A stretch of 43,668 bases of DNA from an uncultured Roseburia sp. (GCA_910587865.1 CAJUNX010000031.1:6093-49760), one strand, 5' to 3'. Shown: positions 1-9,090, counted from the stretch's first letter. Notes: generated from the sequence alone by a model not told the origin. Made by a program: numbers and translations.

Positions 1-233
1 GTTCAGCCCGCGCCATTCGCAAGGGCGCCCCAGGCGCTTTCCCGCTGCTTCGCAGCTAACCCTGCGCATAACCGGGCGCTCCCTCAGTCGAAACCGATGA
101 ATGAAAATTCGTGTGGGCACGATTTTCATCCATACGTTTCCGACTGGCTGAACTTTTTTCAAAAAAATAAAGGAAACATCCGGGCGGCGCGGAATATTAT
201 AAATAGAACCGCAAAGAGAGGGATATACCATAC
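1..233. other. Upstream region of dgt with GC-rich inverted repeats
   Basis: No gene is supported here. Bases 1-95 are very GC-rich with short self-complementary stretches, for example GCTGC-TTC-GCAGC near 44-56. A strong hairpin lies at 101-129 (13-base arms, loop TGG, one or two mismatches; left arm ATGAAAATTCGTG). It has no long T-run directly after it, although a T-rich stretch follows at about 153-158. It may end an upstream transcript or lie in the dgt leader. The stretch before dgt is AT-rich and contains a possible -10 (TATAAAT-like, around 197-204), but I see no convincing -35. Confidence 0.35.
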
Positions 234-1247
234 ATGTCGATACGGGAAGAAATCGAGCGGATGGAGCAGGAGAATCTGAGCCCTTTTGCGACGCACAGTG
301 TTGATTCAAAGGGCAGGGATATCCCCGAAGAGCAGTGCGATATCCGGCCGGTGTTCCAGAGAGACCGGGACCGGATCCTGCACAGCAAAGCTTTCCGCAG
401 ACTGAAGAACAAGACACAGGTGTTTCTGACGCCGAAGGGGGATCACTACCGGACCAGGCTGTCACATACGCTGGAGGTGTCGCAGAATGCAAGGACGATC
501 GCGAAGGCGCTCAGACTGAATGAGGACCTTGTCGAGGCGATCGCACTCGGCCACGACCTGGGGCACACGCCCTTTGGACATGCAGGCGAGAATGTGCTGA
601 ACCGGCTCTGCGGGGACGGGTTTCATCACAATGAGCAGAGCGTCCGCACCGTGGAGCGGTTAGAGAAGGACGGCAGGGGATTAAATCTCACCTGGGAGGT
701 GAGGGACGGTATATTAAACCACCAGTTCCGCCTGATGCCGCACACGCTCGAGGGCAGGATCGTCCGGCTGTCAGACAAGATCGCCTACATCAATCACGAC
801 ATTGACGACGCGATCCGCGCGCAGGTGCTGCGGGAAGAGGACATACCCATGGAGTTAAAAAAGACGCTCGGCTTTACGACCAGGCAGCGTCTGAACACAC
901 TGATCCATAATATCATTATGAACAGCACGGGAAAAGACGATATCTGTATGTCCGCCGAGGTGGAGGAAGCGATGATCGAGCTCCGCAAATTTATGTTTCT
1001 TCACGTCTACAGGAATCCGGTGGCCAAGGGTGAGGAAGCAAAGGCGAAAGCGATGATTGAGCGTCTGTTCTACTATTATACGGAGCACCTGGAGCTCCTG
1101 CCGGAAAAGTATCTGCGTATGCTCGACGCCGGGGAGAAGGAGGCGAGGATCGTCTGCGATTACATAGCGGGCATGACGGATCAGTATGCAATCAGCAAAT
1201 TTACGGAATACTATATGCCGCAGGCATGGCAGGTGGACGGCTATTGA
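234..1247 (+). CDS. dgt: dGTPase-like deoxynucleoside triphosphate triphosphohydrolase (HD domain)
   Basis: Cytosolic metal-dependent HD-domain enzyme expected to release triphosphate from dNTPs, most often dGTP, so controlling dNTP pools. The 337-residue product has the family's metal-binding signatures: RLSHTLEV near residue 77 and GHDLGHTPFGH near 105-115. A later DKIAYINHDIDD segment carries the distal Asp. Length fits the shorter type-2 subfamily (about 330-340 residues) rather than the 500-residue enterobacterial Dgt. Start ATG 234 is preceded by the purine-rich AAGAGAGGGA. The stop lies 24 bases before dnaG, and dgt-dnaG-rpoD is a recurring clostridial order, so co-transcription with replication and transcription genes is likely. 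Substrate preference cannot be read from sequence. Confidence 0.93.
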   Translation: MSIREEIERMEQENLSPFATHSVDSKGRDIPEEQCDIRPVFQRDRDRILHSKAFRRLKNKTQVFLTPKGDHYRTRLSHTLEVSQNARTIAKALRLNEDLVEAIALGHDLGHTPFGHAGENVLNRLCGDGFHHNEQSVRTVERLEKDGRGLNLTWEVRDGILNHQFRLMPHTLEGRIVRLSDKIAYINHDIDDAIRAQVLREEDIPMELKKTLGFTTRQRLNTLIHNIIMNSTGKDDICMSAEVEEAMIELRKFMFLHVYRNPVAKGEEAKAKAMIERLFYYYTEHLELLPEKYLRMLDAGEKEARIVCDYIAGMTDQYAISKFTEYYMPQAWQVDGY

Positions 1248-1271
1248 TTCAGAAGAGAAAGGAGGGGGCAG

Positions 1272-3089
1272 ATGCCATATTTTTCGGATGATGTGATCGA
1301 GGAAGTGCGCTCGCGCAGCGACATTGTCGACGTGATCTCACAGTATGTGCGTCTCACGCGCAAAGGGAGCACCTATTTCGGACTCTGCCCGTTTCACAAT
1401 GAGAAGACAGGATCGTTTTCCGTGTCGCCGGGCAAGCAGATGTATTACTGTTTCGGCTGCGGGGCGGGAGGAAATGTCTTTACTTTTTTGATGCAGTATG
1501 AGAATTTTACCTTCGGCGAGGCGATGGAGGCGCTGGCGGAGCGCAGCGGCGTGGAGCTGCCGAAGCAGGAGGTTTCCGCCGGGCAGCGAAGAGAGGCGGA
1601 GCGGCGTGCAAGGCTTCTTGAGATCAACCGGGAGGCGGCAAAGTATTATTATGCGATGCTCTGGAGCGAGCGCGGCGCACATGCGCTCTCCTATTTCCGG
1701 AACCGGGGGCTGTCCGATGAGACGATAAAAAAATTCGGGCTCGGCTACTCCGATCAGTACAGCGACGATCTGTTCCGCTATCTGCGCAGAAAGGGATATG
1801 AGGAGGAGATTTTACGGGATACCGGGCTGGTGACGATCGATGAGCGCCGGGGCGGATATGATAAATTCTGGAACCGGGCGATGTTTCCGATCATGGATGT
1901 ACATAGCAAGGTGATCGGCTTCGGGGGCCGTGTGATGGGAGACGGTGAGCCGAAATATTTAAATTCCCCCGAGACAAAGATATTTGACAAGAGCAGGAAC
2001 TTATACGGGCTTCATCTTGCGCGGAGCACGAAAAAACAGCAGCTTCTGCTGTGCGAGGGCTATATGGATGTGATTGCGCTGCATCAGGCGGGATTTGACA
2101 ATGCGGTGGCGTCGCTTGGAACCTCCCTGACCGCGGGACACGCAAACCTGCTCAAACGCTATACGAAGGAGGTATATCTGACCTACGACAGCGACGGTGC
2201 GGGAGTGAAGGCGGCGCTTCGCGCGATCCCGATTTTAAAAGAGGCCGGGATCACGGCGAAGGTGATCAGCATGAAGCCGAGCAAGGATCCGGATGAGTTC
2301 ATCAAAGCATTCGGGGCAGAGGCGTATCAGGAACGGATCGACGCGGCGGAGAACAGCTTCCTGTTTGAGATACGTATCTTAGAGCAGCAGTACGATATGC
2401 GTGATCCGGAGGGAAAGACCTCCTTTTTCCAGGAGGCGGCGAAACGGCTCTGCGGATTTACGGAAAAGATTGAGCGCGATAATTATATCGAAGCCATCGC
2501 GGAAAAATACCGGATCAAAGCGGAGGATCTGCACAGGCTTGTCGGCCGCTACGGGATGCAGCAGGGACTTGCGGGCGGTGTGAGAAGCCCGGCGGGGAGG
2601 AGATATACGGATACGGATGCGGACCAGGGGCCGCCGGAGACGGGCCGCAGAAACCGGAAGAAGGAGGACGGGATGAAGCAGTCTCAGAAGCTGCTGCTCA
2701 CCTGGCTTTCCGAAGACACCGGCCTGTTTGAGAAGATCCGCGGCCGGATCGGACCGGGTGATTTCACGGAGGAGATCTATCACAGGGCAGCGGAGATCCT
2801 GTTCGCACAGTATGAGGCGGACGGAGCAGTCAACCCGGCAGGAATTGTCAGCATCTTTGAAAAGGAAGAAGATCAGCGCGAGATTGCCGCCATATTTCAC
2901 GCCAGGGTTCCCGACGAAATGACAAAAGAAGACAGGAAAAAGGCAATGAGGGAGACGGTGCTGCGTGTGAAGGAAAACAGCATCCGTCAGCGGTCACAGG
3001 CGCTTGCGCCTGACGATATGGAAGGAATGATGCAGCTGATTGCGGACAAGCGGGCGTTAGAACAGCTTGAGCGTATGGATCATACATGA
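1272..3089 (+). CDS. dnaG: DNA primase
   Basis: Synthesises RNA primers at the replication fork and is recruited by the replicative helicase. The 605-residue product has the full architecture: N-terminal CHC2 zinc finger (C39, H42, C60, C63), a catalytic core, a Toprim domain at about 255-340 with CEGYMD and YDSDGAG acidic motifs, and a divergent C-terminal helicase-binding region after about 470. A basic, low-conservation linker (about 435-465) separates the catalytic and C-terminal parts. Start ATG 1272 follows a strong GAAAGGAGGGG Shine-Dalgarno. It sits between dgt and rpoD, as in the macromolecular-synthesis operon of Firmicutes. Nothing indicates damage. Confidence 0.97.
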   Translation: MPYFSDDVIEEVRSRSDIVDVISQYVRLTRKGSTYFGLCPFHNEKTGSFSVSPGKQMYYCFGCGAGGNVFTFLMQYENFTFGEAMEALAERSGVELPKQEVSAGQRREAERRARLLEINREAAKYYYAMLWSERGAHALSYFRNRGLSDETIKKFGLGYSDQYSDDLFRYLRRKGYEEEILRDTGLVTIDERRGGYDKFWNRAMFPIMDVHSKVIGFGGRVMGDGEPKYLNSPETKIFDKSRNLYGLHLARSTKKQQLLLCEGYMDVIALHQAGFDNAVASLGTSLTAGHANLLKRYTKEVYLTYDSDGAGVKAALRAIPILKEAGITAKVISMKPSKDPDEFIKAFGAEAYQERIDAAENSFLFEIRILEQQYDMRDPEGKTSFFQEAAKRLCGFTEKIERDNYIEAIAEKYRIKAEDLHRLVGRYGMQQGLAGGVRSPAGRRYTDTDADQGPPETGRRNRKKEDGMKQSQKLLLTWLSEDTGLFEKIRGRIGPGDFTEEIYHRAAEILFAQYEADGAVNPAGIVSIFEKEEDQREIAAIFHARVPDEMTKEDRKKAMRETVLRVKENSIRQRSQALAPDDMEGMMQLIADKRALEQLERMDHT

Positions 3090-3155
3090 GCGCGGCTGAA
3101 TGAAAACCAATGATTAGGGACAAAATAGTAACGAACTATGAGAGGATGAAGCAAT

Positions 3156-4409
3156 ATGGCAAAAAAGAAAGAAAACATCGAAAACGGTGATATTTTCGAA
3201 AAAAAGCTGGAAGCAGGAGAGAAAAAAAGCACCGGGACGGATCCGCAGCGAAAAGCCAGAACTGTGACCGCAGAGGAGGCGTTATCCGCGGAGGAAGCGT
3301 TAAAACAGGCGCAGGAGAGGTTTCAGGACAAATTAAGAGAGCTTCTTAACATGGCCAAAAAGAAAAAGAATATGCTGGAGTATCAGGAGATCAGCGACTT
3401 CTTTTCCGATATGCAGCTGGATGCGGAGCAGTTTGAGCGGATTCTGGATTTTCTGGAGTCCAATAATATCGATGTTCTTCGAATTACAGATGACGATGTG
3501 GACGACGATATGCTCCTTGAGGTGGAGGAAGAGGATGAGATCGAGGTGGAAAAGATCGACCTCTCGGTTCCGGACGGGGTGTCGATCGAGGACCCGGTCC
3601 GTATGTATTTAAAGGAAATCGGCAAGGTTCCGCTGCTCTCGGCGGATGAGGAGATTGAGCTGGCAAAGCGCATGGAGCTCGGCGACGCGGAGGCGAAGAA
3701 GCGTCTCGCGGAGGCGAATCTGCGTCTGGTGGTGAGCATCGCAAAACGATATGTCGGACGCGGGATGCTGTTTCTGGATCTGATTCAGGAGGGAAATCTC
3801 GGTCTGATCAAGGCGGTGGAGAAGTTTGACTATCGGAAGGGATACAAATTTTCCACATATGCGACCTGGTGGATCCGTCAGGCGATCACCCGCGCGATTG
3901 CGGATCAGGCGAGGACGATCCGGATTCCGGTTCATATGGTGGAGACGATCAATAAGCTGATCCGCGTCAGCAGGCAGCTGCTGCAGGAGCTGGGGCGTGA
4001 GCCGGCTCCGGAGGAGATTGCGGAGGAGATGCAGATGCCTGTGGAGCGCGTGCGGGAGATCTTAAAGATTTCACAGGAGCCGGTGTCGTTAGAGACCCCG
4101 ATCGGTGAGGAGGAGGACAGCCACCTCGGAGATTTTATCCAGGACGACAATGTACCGGTTCCCGCGGAAGCGGCGGCGTTTACCCTGTTAAAAGAGCAGC
4201 TTGAGGAGGTGCTCGGGACGCTGACCGAGCGGGAGCAGAAGGTGCTGACGCTGCGCTTCGGGCTTGAGGACGGCCGCGCGAGAACGCTCGAGGAGGTCGG
4301 CAAGGAGTTTAACGTGACCCGTGAGCGCATCCGCCAGATTGAGGCAAAAGCGCTTCGAAAACTCCGCCATCCGAGCAGAAGCCGCAAATTAAAGGATTAT
4401 CTCGAATGA
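3156..4409 (+). CDS. rpoD: Housekeeping RNA polymerase sigma factor (sigma-70/SigA)
   Basis: Primary sigma factor directing RNA polymerase to vegetative promoters. The 417-residue product has a lysine/glutamate-rich N-terminus, region 1.1 (about 65-115), and an acidic stretch (DDDVDDDMLLEVEEEDE). Region 1.2 starts at DPVRMYLKEIG. Region 2 includes the 2.3-2.4 helix with TWWIRQAI. Region 4.2 contains the helix-turn-helix VTRERIRQIEAKALRKLRHP close to the C-terminus. Length is slightly above Bacillus SigA because of the charged N-terminal tail. Start ATG 3156 follows GAGAGGATGAAGCA. The last codons overlap the trmK start by four bases (ATGA), indicating translational coupling. The TTGACA/TATAAT promoters elsewhere in this window are of the class this protein should read. 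Confidence 0.97.
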   Translation: MAKKKENIENGDIFEKKLEAGEKKSTGTDPQRKARTVTAEEALSAEEALKQAQERFQDKLRELLNMAKKKKNMLEYQEISDFFSDMQLDAEQFERILDFLESNNIDVLRITDDDVDDDMLLEVEEEDEIEVEKIDLSVPDGVSIEDPVRMYLKEIGKVPLLSADEEIELAKRMELGDAEAKKRLAEANLRLVVSIAKRYVGRGMLFLDLIQEGNLGLIKAVEKFDYRKGYKFSTYATWWIRQAITRAIADQARTIRIPVHMVETINKLIRVSRQLLQELGREPAPEEIAEEMQMPVERVREILKISQEPVSLETPIGEEEDSHLGDFIQDDNVPVPAEAAAFTLLKEQLEEVLGTLTEREQKVLTLRFGLEDGRARTLEEVGKEFNVTRERIRQIEAKALRKLRHPSRSRKLKDYLE

Positions 4410-5176
4410 TGCTGCCTGCTCTCTCGGAGCGTCTTCTGGCGGTGGCGTCGCTGGTTCCGGAACAGTCGGTGCTGGCGGATGTCGGCACGGATCACGGATA
4501 TGTGCCGGTATGGCTGTGCAAAACGGGGAAAATCCAGAGCGCGATCGCGACGGACATCAACCGCGGCCCGCTGAAACGCGCGGAAGAGCATATCCGTCAG
4601 TACGGGATGGAAGCCCGCATACAGACGCGTCTCTCGGACGGACTTAAGGCGGTAAATCCCGGGGAGGCGGATGCGGTTGTGATTGCGGGGATGGGCGGAG
4701 GGCTTATCCTGCATATCCTGAAGGAGGGCGAAGCGGTGTGCAGGCAGGCCGCGGCAATCGTGCTGCAGCCGCAGTCTGAGATCGTTCGCGTCAGGGAATA
4801 TCTCATGTCGCAGGGGTACGTCACGGACGCGGAGGAGATGGTCTGGGAGGACGGAAAGTATTATCCGATGATGCGGGTGCATTCCGCGCAGAAAAACGGG
4901 GCGTCATCCGGGCACATTCCGGATGCGGCGATCCGGCGGATCCCGGAGGAAAACCAGGCAGAGACAGAGCGGCTTATGCTCCGGTACGGGAGGCTTCTGC
5001 CTGAACGGAGGGATCCTGTGCTGTTTCGCTATCTGGAAAATGAGCGGGATACATATCAGAACATTCTTGCGCAGTTAAACGCGCAGCGGGAGAGCGAAGA
5101 GATCCGGAGGCGGATGGAAGAGATAGACGAGGTGCTGAGACTAAACGGGGCGGCCCGGGCGCTGTATGGGGAGTGA
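4406..5176 (+). CDS. trmK: tRNA (adenine22-N1)-methyltransferase, TrmK family
   Basis: SAM-dependent enzyme expected to methylate N1 of A22 in tRNA D-loops. The 256-residue Rossmann-fold protein has the SAM-binding motif DVGTDHGYVPVWL at about 26-38, an acidic ATDINRGPL segment, and the family AGMGGGLI loop at about 92-99. The C-terminal part (about 170-250) is helical and charged, as expected for the coiled-coil domain of TrmK. It overlaps rpoD by ATGA and probably depends on rpoD translation. In many Firmicutes trmK is followed by a Nif3/YqfO gene; here a nucleoside kinase follows instead. It is about 20 residues longer than the Bacillus enzyme. Confidence 0.9.
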   Translation: MMLPALSERLLAVASLVPEQSVLADVGTDHGYVPVWLCKTGKIQSAIATDINRGPLKRAEEHIRQYGMEARIQTRLSDGLKAVNPGEADAVVIAGMGGGLILHILKEGEAVCRQAAAIVLQPQSEIVRVREYLMSQGYVTDAEEMVWEDGKYYPMMRVHSAQKNGASSGHIPDAAIRRIPEENQAETERLMLRYGRLLPERRDPVLFRYLENERDTYQNILAQLNAQRESEEIRRRMEEIDEVLRLNGAARALYGE

Positions 5177-5215
5177 GGGTCCGGCGGGCCCGAATGCAGA
5201 ACAGGAGGGGAAGGA

Positions 5216-6898
5216 ATGGCAGAGGGGAAGATCAGACTGTCGGTAGAGGGGGAGATCAGGGAATATCCCCGCGGAACAAGTTTTCTTGCGATCGCGCAGG
5301 AATATCAGGACCGCTATGCGGAGGACATTGTGCTGACGGTATACAACAACCGGCTCAGAGAGCTCGGGAAGTGCGCCGATAAAGACGGTACACTCGCGTT
5401 TATCACAACGGCCGATAAGACCGGAAAGAAGGCTTACAGGCGGAGCGTCACGCTGCTGATGCAGAAGGCGGTGTTTAATCTGTGGGGGAAAGAAGAGATA
5501 TCGGTGCGTGTCATGCACTCCATCGGACAGGGCTATTACTGTGAGCTTGTCAGGGCGGAAGACGGGGAGCGGCAGCGCACCGCGGTATCGGATCAGATGA
5601 TCGCAGAGCTGAAGCGGGAGATGTACCGGCTGGTCATGGCGGACTACGAGATCGAAAAGCGCAGTATCAACACGGACGACGCGGTCACACTGTTTCATGA
5701 GCTCGGGATGACGGACAAGGAAAAACTGTTCCGCTACCGGCGCAGTTCACGCGTCAATATCTATGTGCTCGATCACTATAAGGATTATTTCTATGGGTTT
5801 ATGGTGCCGTCGACCGGGTATCTGAGATATTATGACATCACAAAGTATGAGGACGGATTTGTGCTGCTCTTCCCGGGCGCTAATGCGAAGACGGTGGATG
5901 AATTCTGCCCGTCCGGAAAGCTGTTTGCCGCGCTCAAACGATCCAGGGACTGGGGCCGGCTTCAGAAGATCGACACGATCGGCGCGCTAAATGATGCGAT
6001 CGCACAGGGGCGGATGCAGGAGGTGATTCTCACGCAGGAAGCGCTGTTCGAGGCGCGGATTGTGGAGGTGGCCGAGGCGATTATACAGGCGGAGCAGAAA
6101 AAATTTGTCATGATCGCGGGCCCGTCCTCCTCGGGAAAGACCACCTTTTCCCACCGGCTGTCAACACAGCTCTCGGCGAAAGGGCTAAAGCCGCACCCGT
6201 TCCCGCTGGACGATTATTACGTCAACCGGGATCAGTGCCCGAAGGACGAGAACGGGGAGTATGATCTCGAGTGTCTCGAAGCGCTGGATGTGGAGCTGTT
6301 CAACCACGATATGAACGAGCTTCTCGCCGGCAGACGCGTGGAGCTTCCGAGCTTCAATTTCAAGACCGGGAGACGGGAATACAAGGGAAAATTCATGCAG
6401 CTCGGACCGGATGACATTCTTGTGATCGAGGGAATTCACGGGCTGAATGACCGGCTGTCCCACTCGCTGCCGGTGGAGAGCAAGTTTAAAATCTATATCA
6501 GCGCGCTGACACAGCTGAACATCGACGAACACAACTGTCTGCCCACAACGGACGGCCGGATGATCCGCCGCATCGTGCGCGATGCCAGAACCAGGGGAAC
6601 CTGCGCGAAGGACACGATCGCCATGTGGGATTCGGTGCGCCGCGGGGAGGAGCGCTACATCTTTCCGTTCCAGGAGGGTGCGGATGTCATGTTTAATTCC
6701 GCGCTCATCTATGAGCTCGCCGTGCTAAAAATGTATGCGGAACCGCTGCTGTTTTCGATTGACAAGGAGTGCCCGGAATATCTGGAGGCGAAACGGCTGC
6801 TCAAGTTTCTGGATTATTTTCTGCCGATGCCGGGGGAGGGAATCGCGAAAAATTCTATTCTGCGCGAATTTATCGGGGGATCCTGCTTCCAGGTCTGA
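5216..6898 (+). CDS. Nucleoside kinase (TGS-like N-terminus fused to uridine kinase domain)
   Basis: Probable cytosolic phosphotransferase of the uridine-kinase/PRK P-loop family. The 560-residue protein has three parts: a TGS-like beta-rich domain (about 5-65), a region resembling the second additional domain of threonyl-tRNA synthetase (about 70-230), and a uridine-kinase-like domain with Walker A GPSSSGKTTF near residue 305 and DDYYVNRDQCP soon after. This fusion is common in Clostridia and usually annotated nucleoside kinase. The exact substrate is not proven. Start ATG 5216 follows AGGAGGGGAAGGA. It lies 39 bases after trmK. The stop is followed at once by a GCCGCG-TG-CGCGGC palindrome (6901-6914) and the 99-bp repeats, so transcription may end here. 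Confidence 0.85.
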   Translation: MAEGKIRLSVEGEIREYPRGTSFLAIAQEYQDRYAEDIVLTVYNNRLRELGKCADKDGTLAFITTADKTGKKAYRRSVTLLMQKAVFNLWGKEEISVRVMHSIGQGYYCELVRAEDGERQRTAVSDQMIAELKREMYRLVMADYEIEKRSINTDDAVTLFHELGMTDKEKLFRYRRSSRVNIYVLDHYKDYFYGFMVPSTGYLRYYDITKYEDGFVLLFPGANAKTVDEFCPSGKLFAALKRSRDWGRLQKIDTIGALNDAIAQGRMQEVILTQEALFEARIVEVAEAIIQAEQKKFVMIAGPSSSGKTTFSHRLSTQLSAKGLKPHPFPLDDYYVNRDQCPKDENGEYDLECLEALDVELFNHDMNELLAGRRVELPSFNFKTGRREYKGKFMQLGPDDILVIEGIHGLNDRLSHSLPVESKFKIYISALTQLNIDEHNCLPTTDGRMIRRIVRDARTRGTCAKDTIAMWDSVRRGEERYIFPFQEGADVMFNSALIYELAVLKMYAEPLLFSIDKECPEYLEAKRLLKFLDYFLPMPGEGIAKNSILREFIGGSCFQV

Positions 6899-6904
6899 GC
6901 GCCG

Positions 6905-7103
6905 CGTGCGCGGCTATGCCGGATCATGCCGTTGCGGGGAGCCGACGGGATGCGCCGCGGGCCGTCAGAAGCCGCGGAGTCGAAGGGTATCGCGGCATTC
7001 CGCCGTGCGCGGCTATGCCGGATCATGCCGTTGCGGGGAGCCGACGGGATGCGCCGCGTGCCGTCAGAGGCCGCAGAGTCGGCGTGCATTGCGGCGTCCG
7101 TCC
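6905..7103. repeat. Two tandem 99-bp GC-rich repeats before rnpB
   Basis: Two head-to-tail copies, about 6906-7004 and 7005-7103. The first 52 or so bases (beginning GTGCGCGGCTATGCCGGATC) are identical. The second halves diverge progressively. The unit is 33 codons long, so open frames run through in several registers, but there is no ribosome-binding site or recognisable domain. The array separates the nucleoside kinase from the rnpB promoter. It also contains short inverted repeats such as GCCGCG-TG-CGCGGC at its left edge, which could contribute to transcription termination. Confidence 0.85.
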
Positions 7104-7132
7104 GCGGCGATGGCAGCGCAGGAGAAAAACAG

Positions 7133-7161
7133 TTGCCGTCGCCGCGGTTTTCGTGTATAGT
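7133..7161 (+). promoter_or_regulatory. Sigma-A promoter of rnpB
   Basis: TTGCCG at 7133-7138 and TATAGT at 7156-7161 are separated by exactly 17 bases. The predicted start, about 7168-7170, coincides with the first base of the RNase P RNA P1 helix, which supports the assignment. Confidence 0.8.
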
Positions 7162-7169
7162 AGGAAAAG

Positions 7170-7549
7170 ATGAATAAGTAGGACAAATGGTCGCGGCCCG
7201 CGCCGGGGAATCCCGGCCGGGGTGAGGAAAGTCCGGGCTTCACAGGGCAGGATGCCGGATAACGTCCGGTGGAGGCGACTCCAAGGATAGTGCAACAGAA
7301 ATATACCGCCGTACCCGGCGACGGGTGCGGTAAGGTTGGAAGGGCAGTGTAAGAGACTACCGCCTTCCTGGTAACAGGGAGGGCATATGTAAACCCCATC
7401 CGAAGCAAGACCGAACCAAAGCGTTTACGTGGCCCGCCAGCTTTAGGTAGGTCGCTGGAGGCGGCTGGCGACAGTCGTCCTAGATAGATGACCATTCGAC
7501 GGCAGAGATGCCGTCCGACATAACCCGGCTTATCGTCCTGCTTATTCAT
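7170..7549 (+). ncRNA. rnpB: RNase P RNA (class A)
   Basis: Catalytic RNA that removes 5' leaders from pre-tRNAs with the RnpA protein. The ends pair perfectly as P1: ATGAATAAGTAGGAC at 7170-7184 with its complement at 7535-7549. Conserved core elements appear in order: GAGGAAAGTCCGGGCT (7224-7239), the CACAGGGCAGG segment, GTGCAACAGAAA (about 7290), GGTAAGGTTGGAAGGG, the AAACCCCATCCGAAGCAAGACC stretch, and CATAACCCGGCTTAT near the 3' end. The overall pattern is class A, as in most Clostridia, rather than the Bacillus class B. A consensus promoter lies just upstream. An imperfect hairpin follows at about 7560-7596 and may be part of the 3' end. The P1 boundary sets the coordinates; the mature ends may differ by a few bases. 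Confidence 0.96.
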
Positions 7550-7651
7550 ATGATTTGTCCGGATTTCTGTGTGTTTCACATTCCCGGAATCCGAAAAACA
7601 TGTAAAGTTATAAGTTGATTCTAAAAAGTTTCTTAAAAGAAAATAGATCGG

Positions 7652-7680
7652 TTGACAGTCCATTTTGCAGGGATTACCAT
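7652..7680 (+). promoter_or_regulatory. Probable sigma-A promoter for the 7747-9719 cluster
   Basis: A perfect -35 TTGACA (7652-7657) is followed after 17 bases by TACCAT (7675-7680), a four-of-six -10. It is correctly placed about 65 bases before the first start codon of the cluster. Confidence 0.55.
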
Positions 7681-7746
7681 AGTCTGAGAACAACAGGAGA
7701 GCCGTGGAGATAATACCGGCGCAGACAAACGGAATGGAGGATTGTC

Positions 7747-8166
7747 ATGAAGGAAAAGCTGCAGAGATTTATGACGGGAAGATACGGGGCGGATGAATGT
7801 TCCAGGGCGATCAGCCTTGCTGCGCTGATCTGTCTTGTGATTTCCATGATCGGTGCGAAAGCGCCGTTTTTTGCAATTTTTTACTGGATCGGCATCGCAC
7901 TGATGATCTTTGGCTGCTGCCGGATGTTTTCACGCAATGTGTCAAAGCGCTATGAGGAGAACCGGAAGTATCTGGAGTTCAGATACCGTGTGACGGCGCG
8001 CGGTTCTTCCGGGATCAGGGTGGCGAGGAAGCGCTGGGCGGAGCGTAAGACGCATCGTTTCTTCCAATGTCCCGGCTGCAGTCAGACCGTGCGCGTACCG
8101 AAGGGAAAAGGAAAGATCTGTATCAGCTGCCCGAAGTGTCATACGGAATTTGTCAGAAAAAGCTGA
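7747..8166 (+). CDS. Membrane protein with C-terminal zinc ribbon, function unknown
   Basis: The 139-residue product has two adjacent hydrophobic segments at about 21-55 (LAALICLVISMIG and an AIFYWIGIALMIFG helix), followed by a basic linker. The C-terminus is a zinc-ribbon-like CPGC...CPKC pair (about residues 108-132) with a basic spacer. This suggests a membrane-anchored protein exposing a small zinc-binding domain to the cytoplasm. I do not know a function. Start ATG 7747 follows GGAATGGAGG. It is the first of three closely spaced genes, followed by a DUF5685-like protein and a J-domain protein. The set may act together in membrane protein handling, but that is only inferred from proximity. 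Confidence 0.8.
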   Translation: MKEKLQRFMTGRYGADECSRAISLAALICLVISMIGAKAPFFAIFYWIGIALMIFGCCRMFSRNVSKRYEENRKYLEFRYRVTARGSSGIRVARKRWAERKTHRFFQCPGCSQTVRVPKGKGKICISCPKCHTEFVRKS

Positions 8167-8199
8167 TGGTCTGCACAGAAATCGAAGGAGACGCGCGGG

Positions 8200-9090
8200 A
8201 TGTTCGGTTATATCAACATAAACCAGAAGATAATGACGGACGAGAATAAAAAGGCGTATCAGGCATATTACTGCGGTCTGTGCCGCAGATTAAAATCCAG
8301 CTGCGGTGCAAAAGGGCAGATGCTTCTGAATTATGATATGACGTTTCTGATCGTGCTTCTGACGGGACTCTATGAGCTGGAGAACGAGGTCTCGGAGATC
8401 ACCTGTGCGCTTCATCCGACAAAAAAACGGACGGTATGGATCAATGAGGCGACCGGATACGCTGCGGATATGAACGTGGTTCTGGCGTATCACAATCTGA
8501 TTGACGACTGGAAGGACGATAAGGCTTACACAAAAAAAGCGTTTGTAAAAATGCTGGATAAGGACTATGCGCGTATCGCCGGGAAATATCCGAGACAGGT
8601 AAAAGCCCTGGAGGAATTTATGCGGCGCACGGAGGAAATGGAGAAAAACCATGAGCCGAATCTGGATGTCGTAGCAGGGCTCACCGGGGAGATGCTGGGC
8701 GAGATTTTCTGCTGGCGCGAGGACGAGTGGGCGGAGGAGATGCGGAGCATGGGCTTTTATATAGGAAAGTTTATCTATATCATGGATGCCTATGAGGACT
8801 ATGATGCCGATCTGCAGAAGAAAGAATACAATCCGCTCGTCTACGTGATGAAGGAGAGTGCGGAGGACATGAACACGCTGTGCCGGCTTCTGCTGACCAG
8901 CATGATGTCGGAAAGCGCGAAATCGTTTGAACGGCTGCCGATTCTCCTCCATGCGGATATCCTGCGGAATGTGCTCTATTCCGGCGTGTGGTCCAGGTAC
9001 GAATATCTTCAGCTGAAAAAAAGGAAAAAGCAGAAGGCCGGAGCGGGGGCAAAGAAAAAGTCGCGCAGGCAGCGAGGTTACGAATCATGA
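8200..9090 (+). CDS. DUF5685-like protein
   Basis: Unassigned 296-residue protein. From memory its N-terminus (MFGYININQKIMTDENKKAY, then YYCGLCRRLK) fits the DUF5685 family found in Clostridia. The body is predicted mostly alpha-helical. It includes DMNVVLAYHNLIDDWKDDKA and a YDADLQKKEYNPL segment that recall the aspartate-rich helices of all-helical isoprenoid-type folds; this is only a visual impression. The C-terminal 25 residues are strongly basic (KKRKKQKAGAGAKKKSRRQ) and could contact nucleic acid or acidic lipids. Start ATG 8200 has GAAGGAGACGCGCGGG upstream. The stop overlaps the next start (ATGA at 9087), so the J-domain protein is probably coupled to it. Confidence 0.75.
   Translation: MFGYININQKIMTDENKKAYQAYYCGLCRRLKSSCGAKGQMLLNYDMTFLIVLLTGLYELENEVSEITCALHPTKKRTVWINEATGYAADMNVVLAYHNLIDDWKDDKAYTKKAFVKMLDKDYARIAGKYPRQVKALEEFMRRTEEMEKNHEPNLDVVAGLTGEMLGEIFCWREDEWAEEMRSMGFYIGKFIYIMDAYEDYDADLQKKEYNPLVYVMKESAEDMNTLCRLLLTSMMSESAKSFERLPILLHADILRNVLYSGVWSRYEYLQLKKRKKQKAGAGAKKKSRRQRGYES

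Noticed and set aside
1..100. A tRNA or rRNA end in the GC-rich window start
   Set aside because: No cloverleaf or GGTTCGA-type T-loop is visible.
6735..7177. Several open frames with repeated peptides in the 99-bp duplication
   Set aside because: They arise from the 99-bp (33-codon) period and high GC; there is no ribosome site and one overlaps the nucleoside kinase in another frame.
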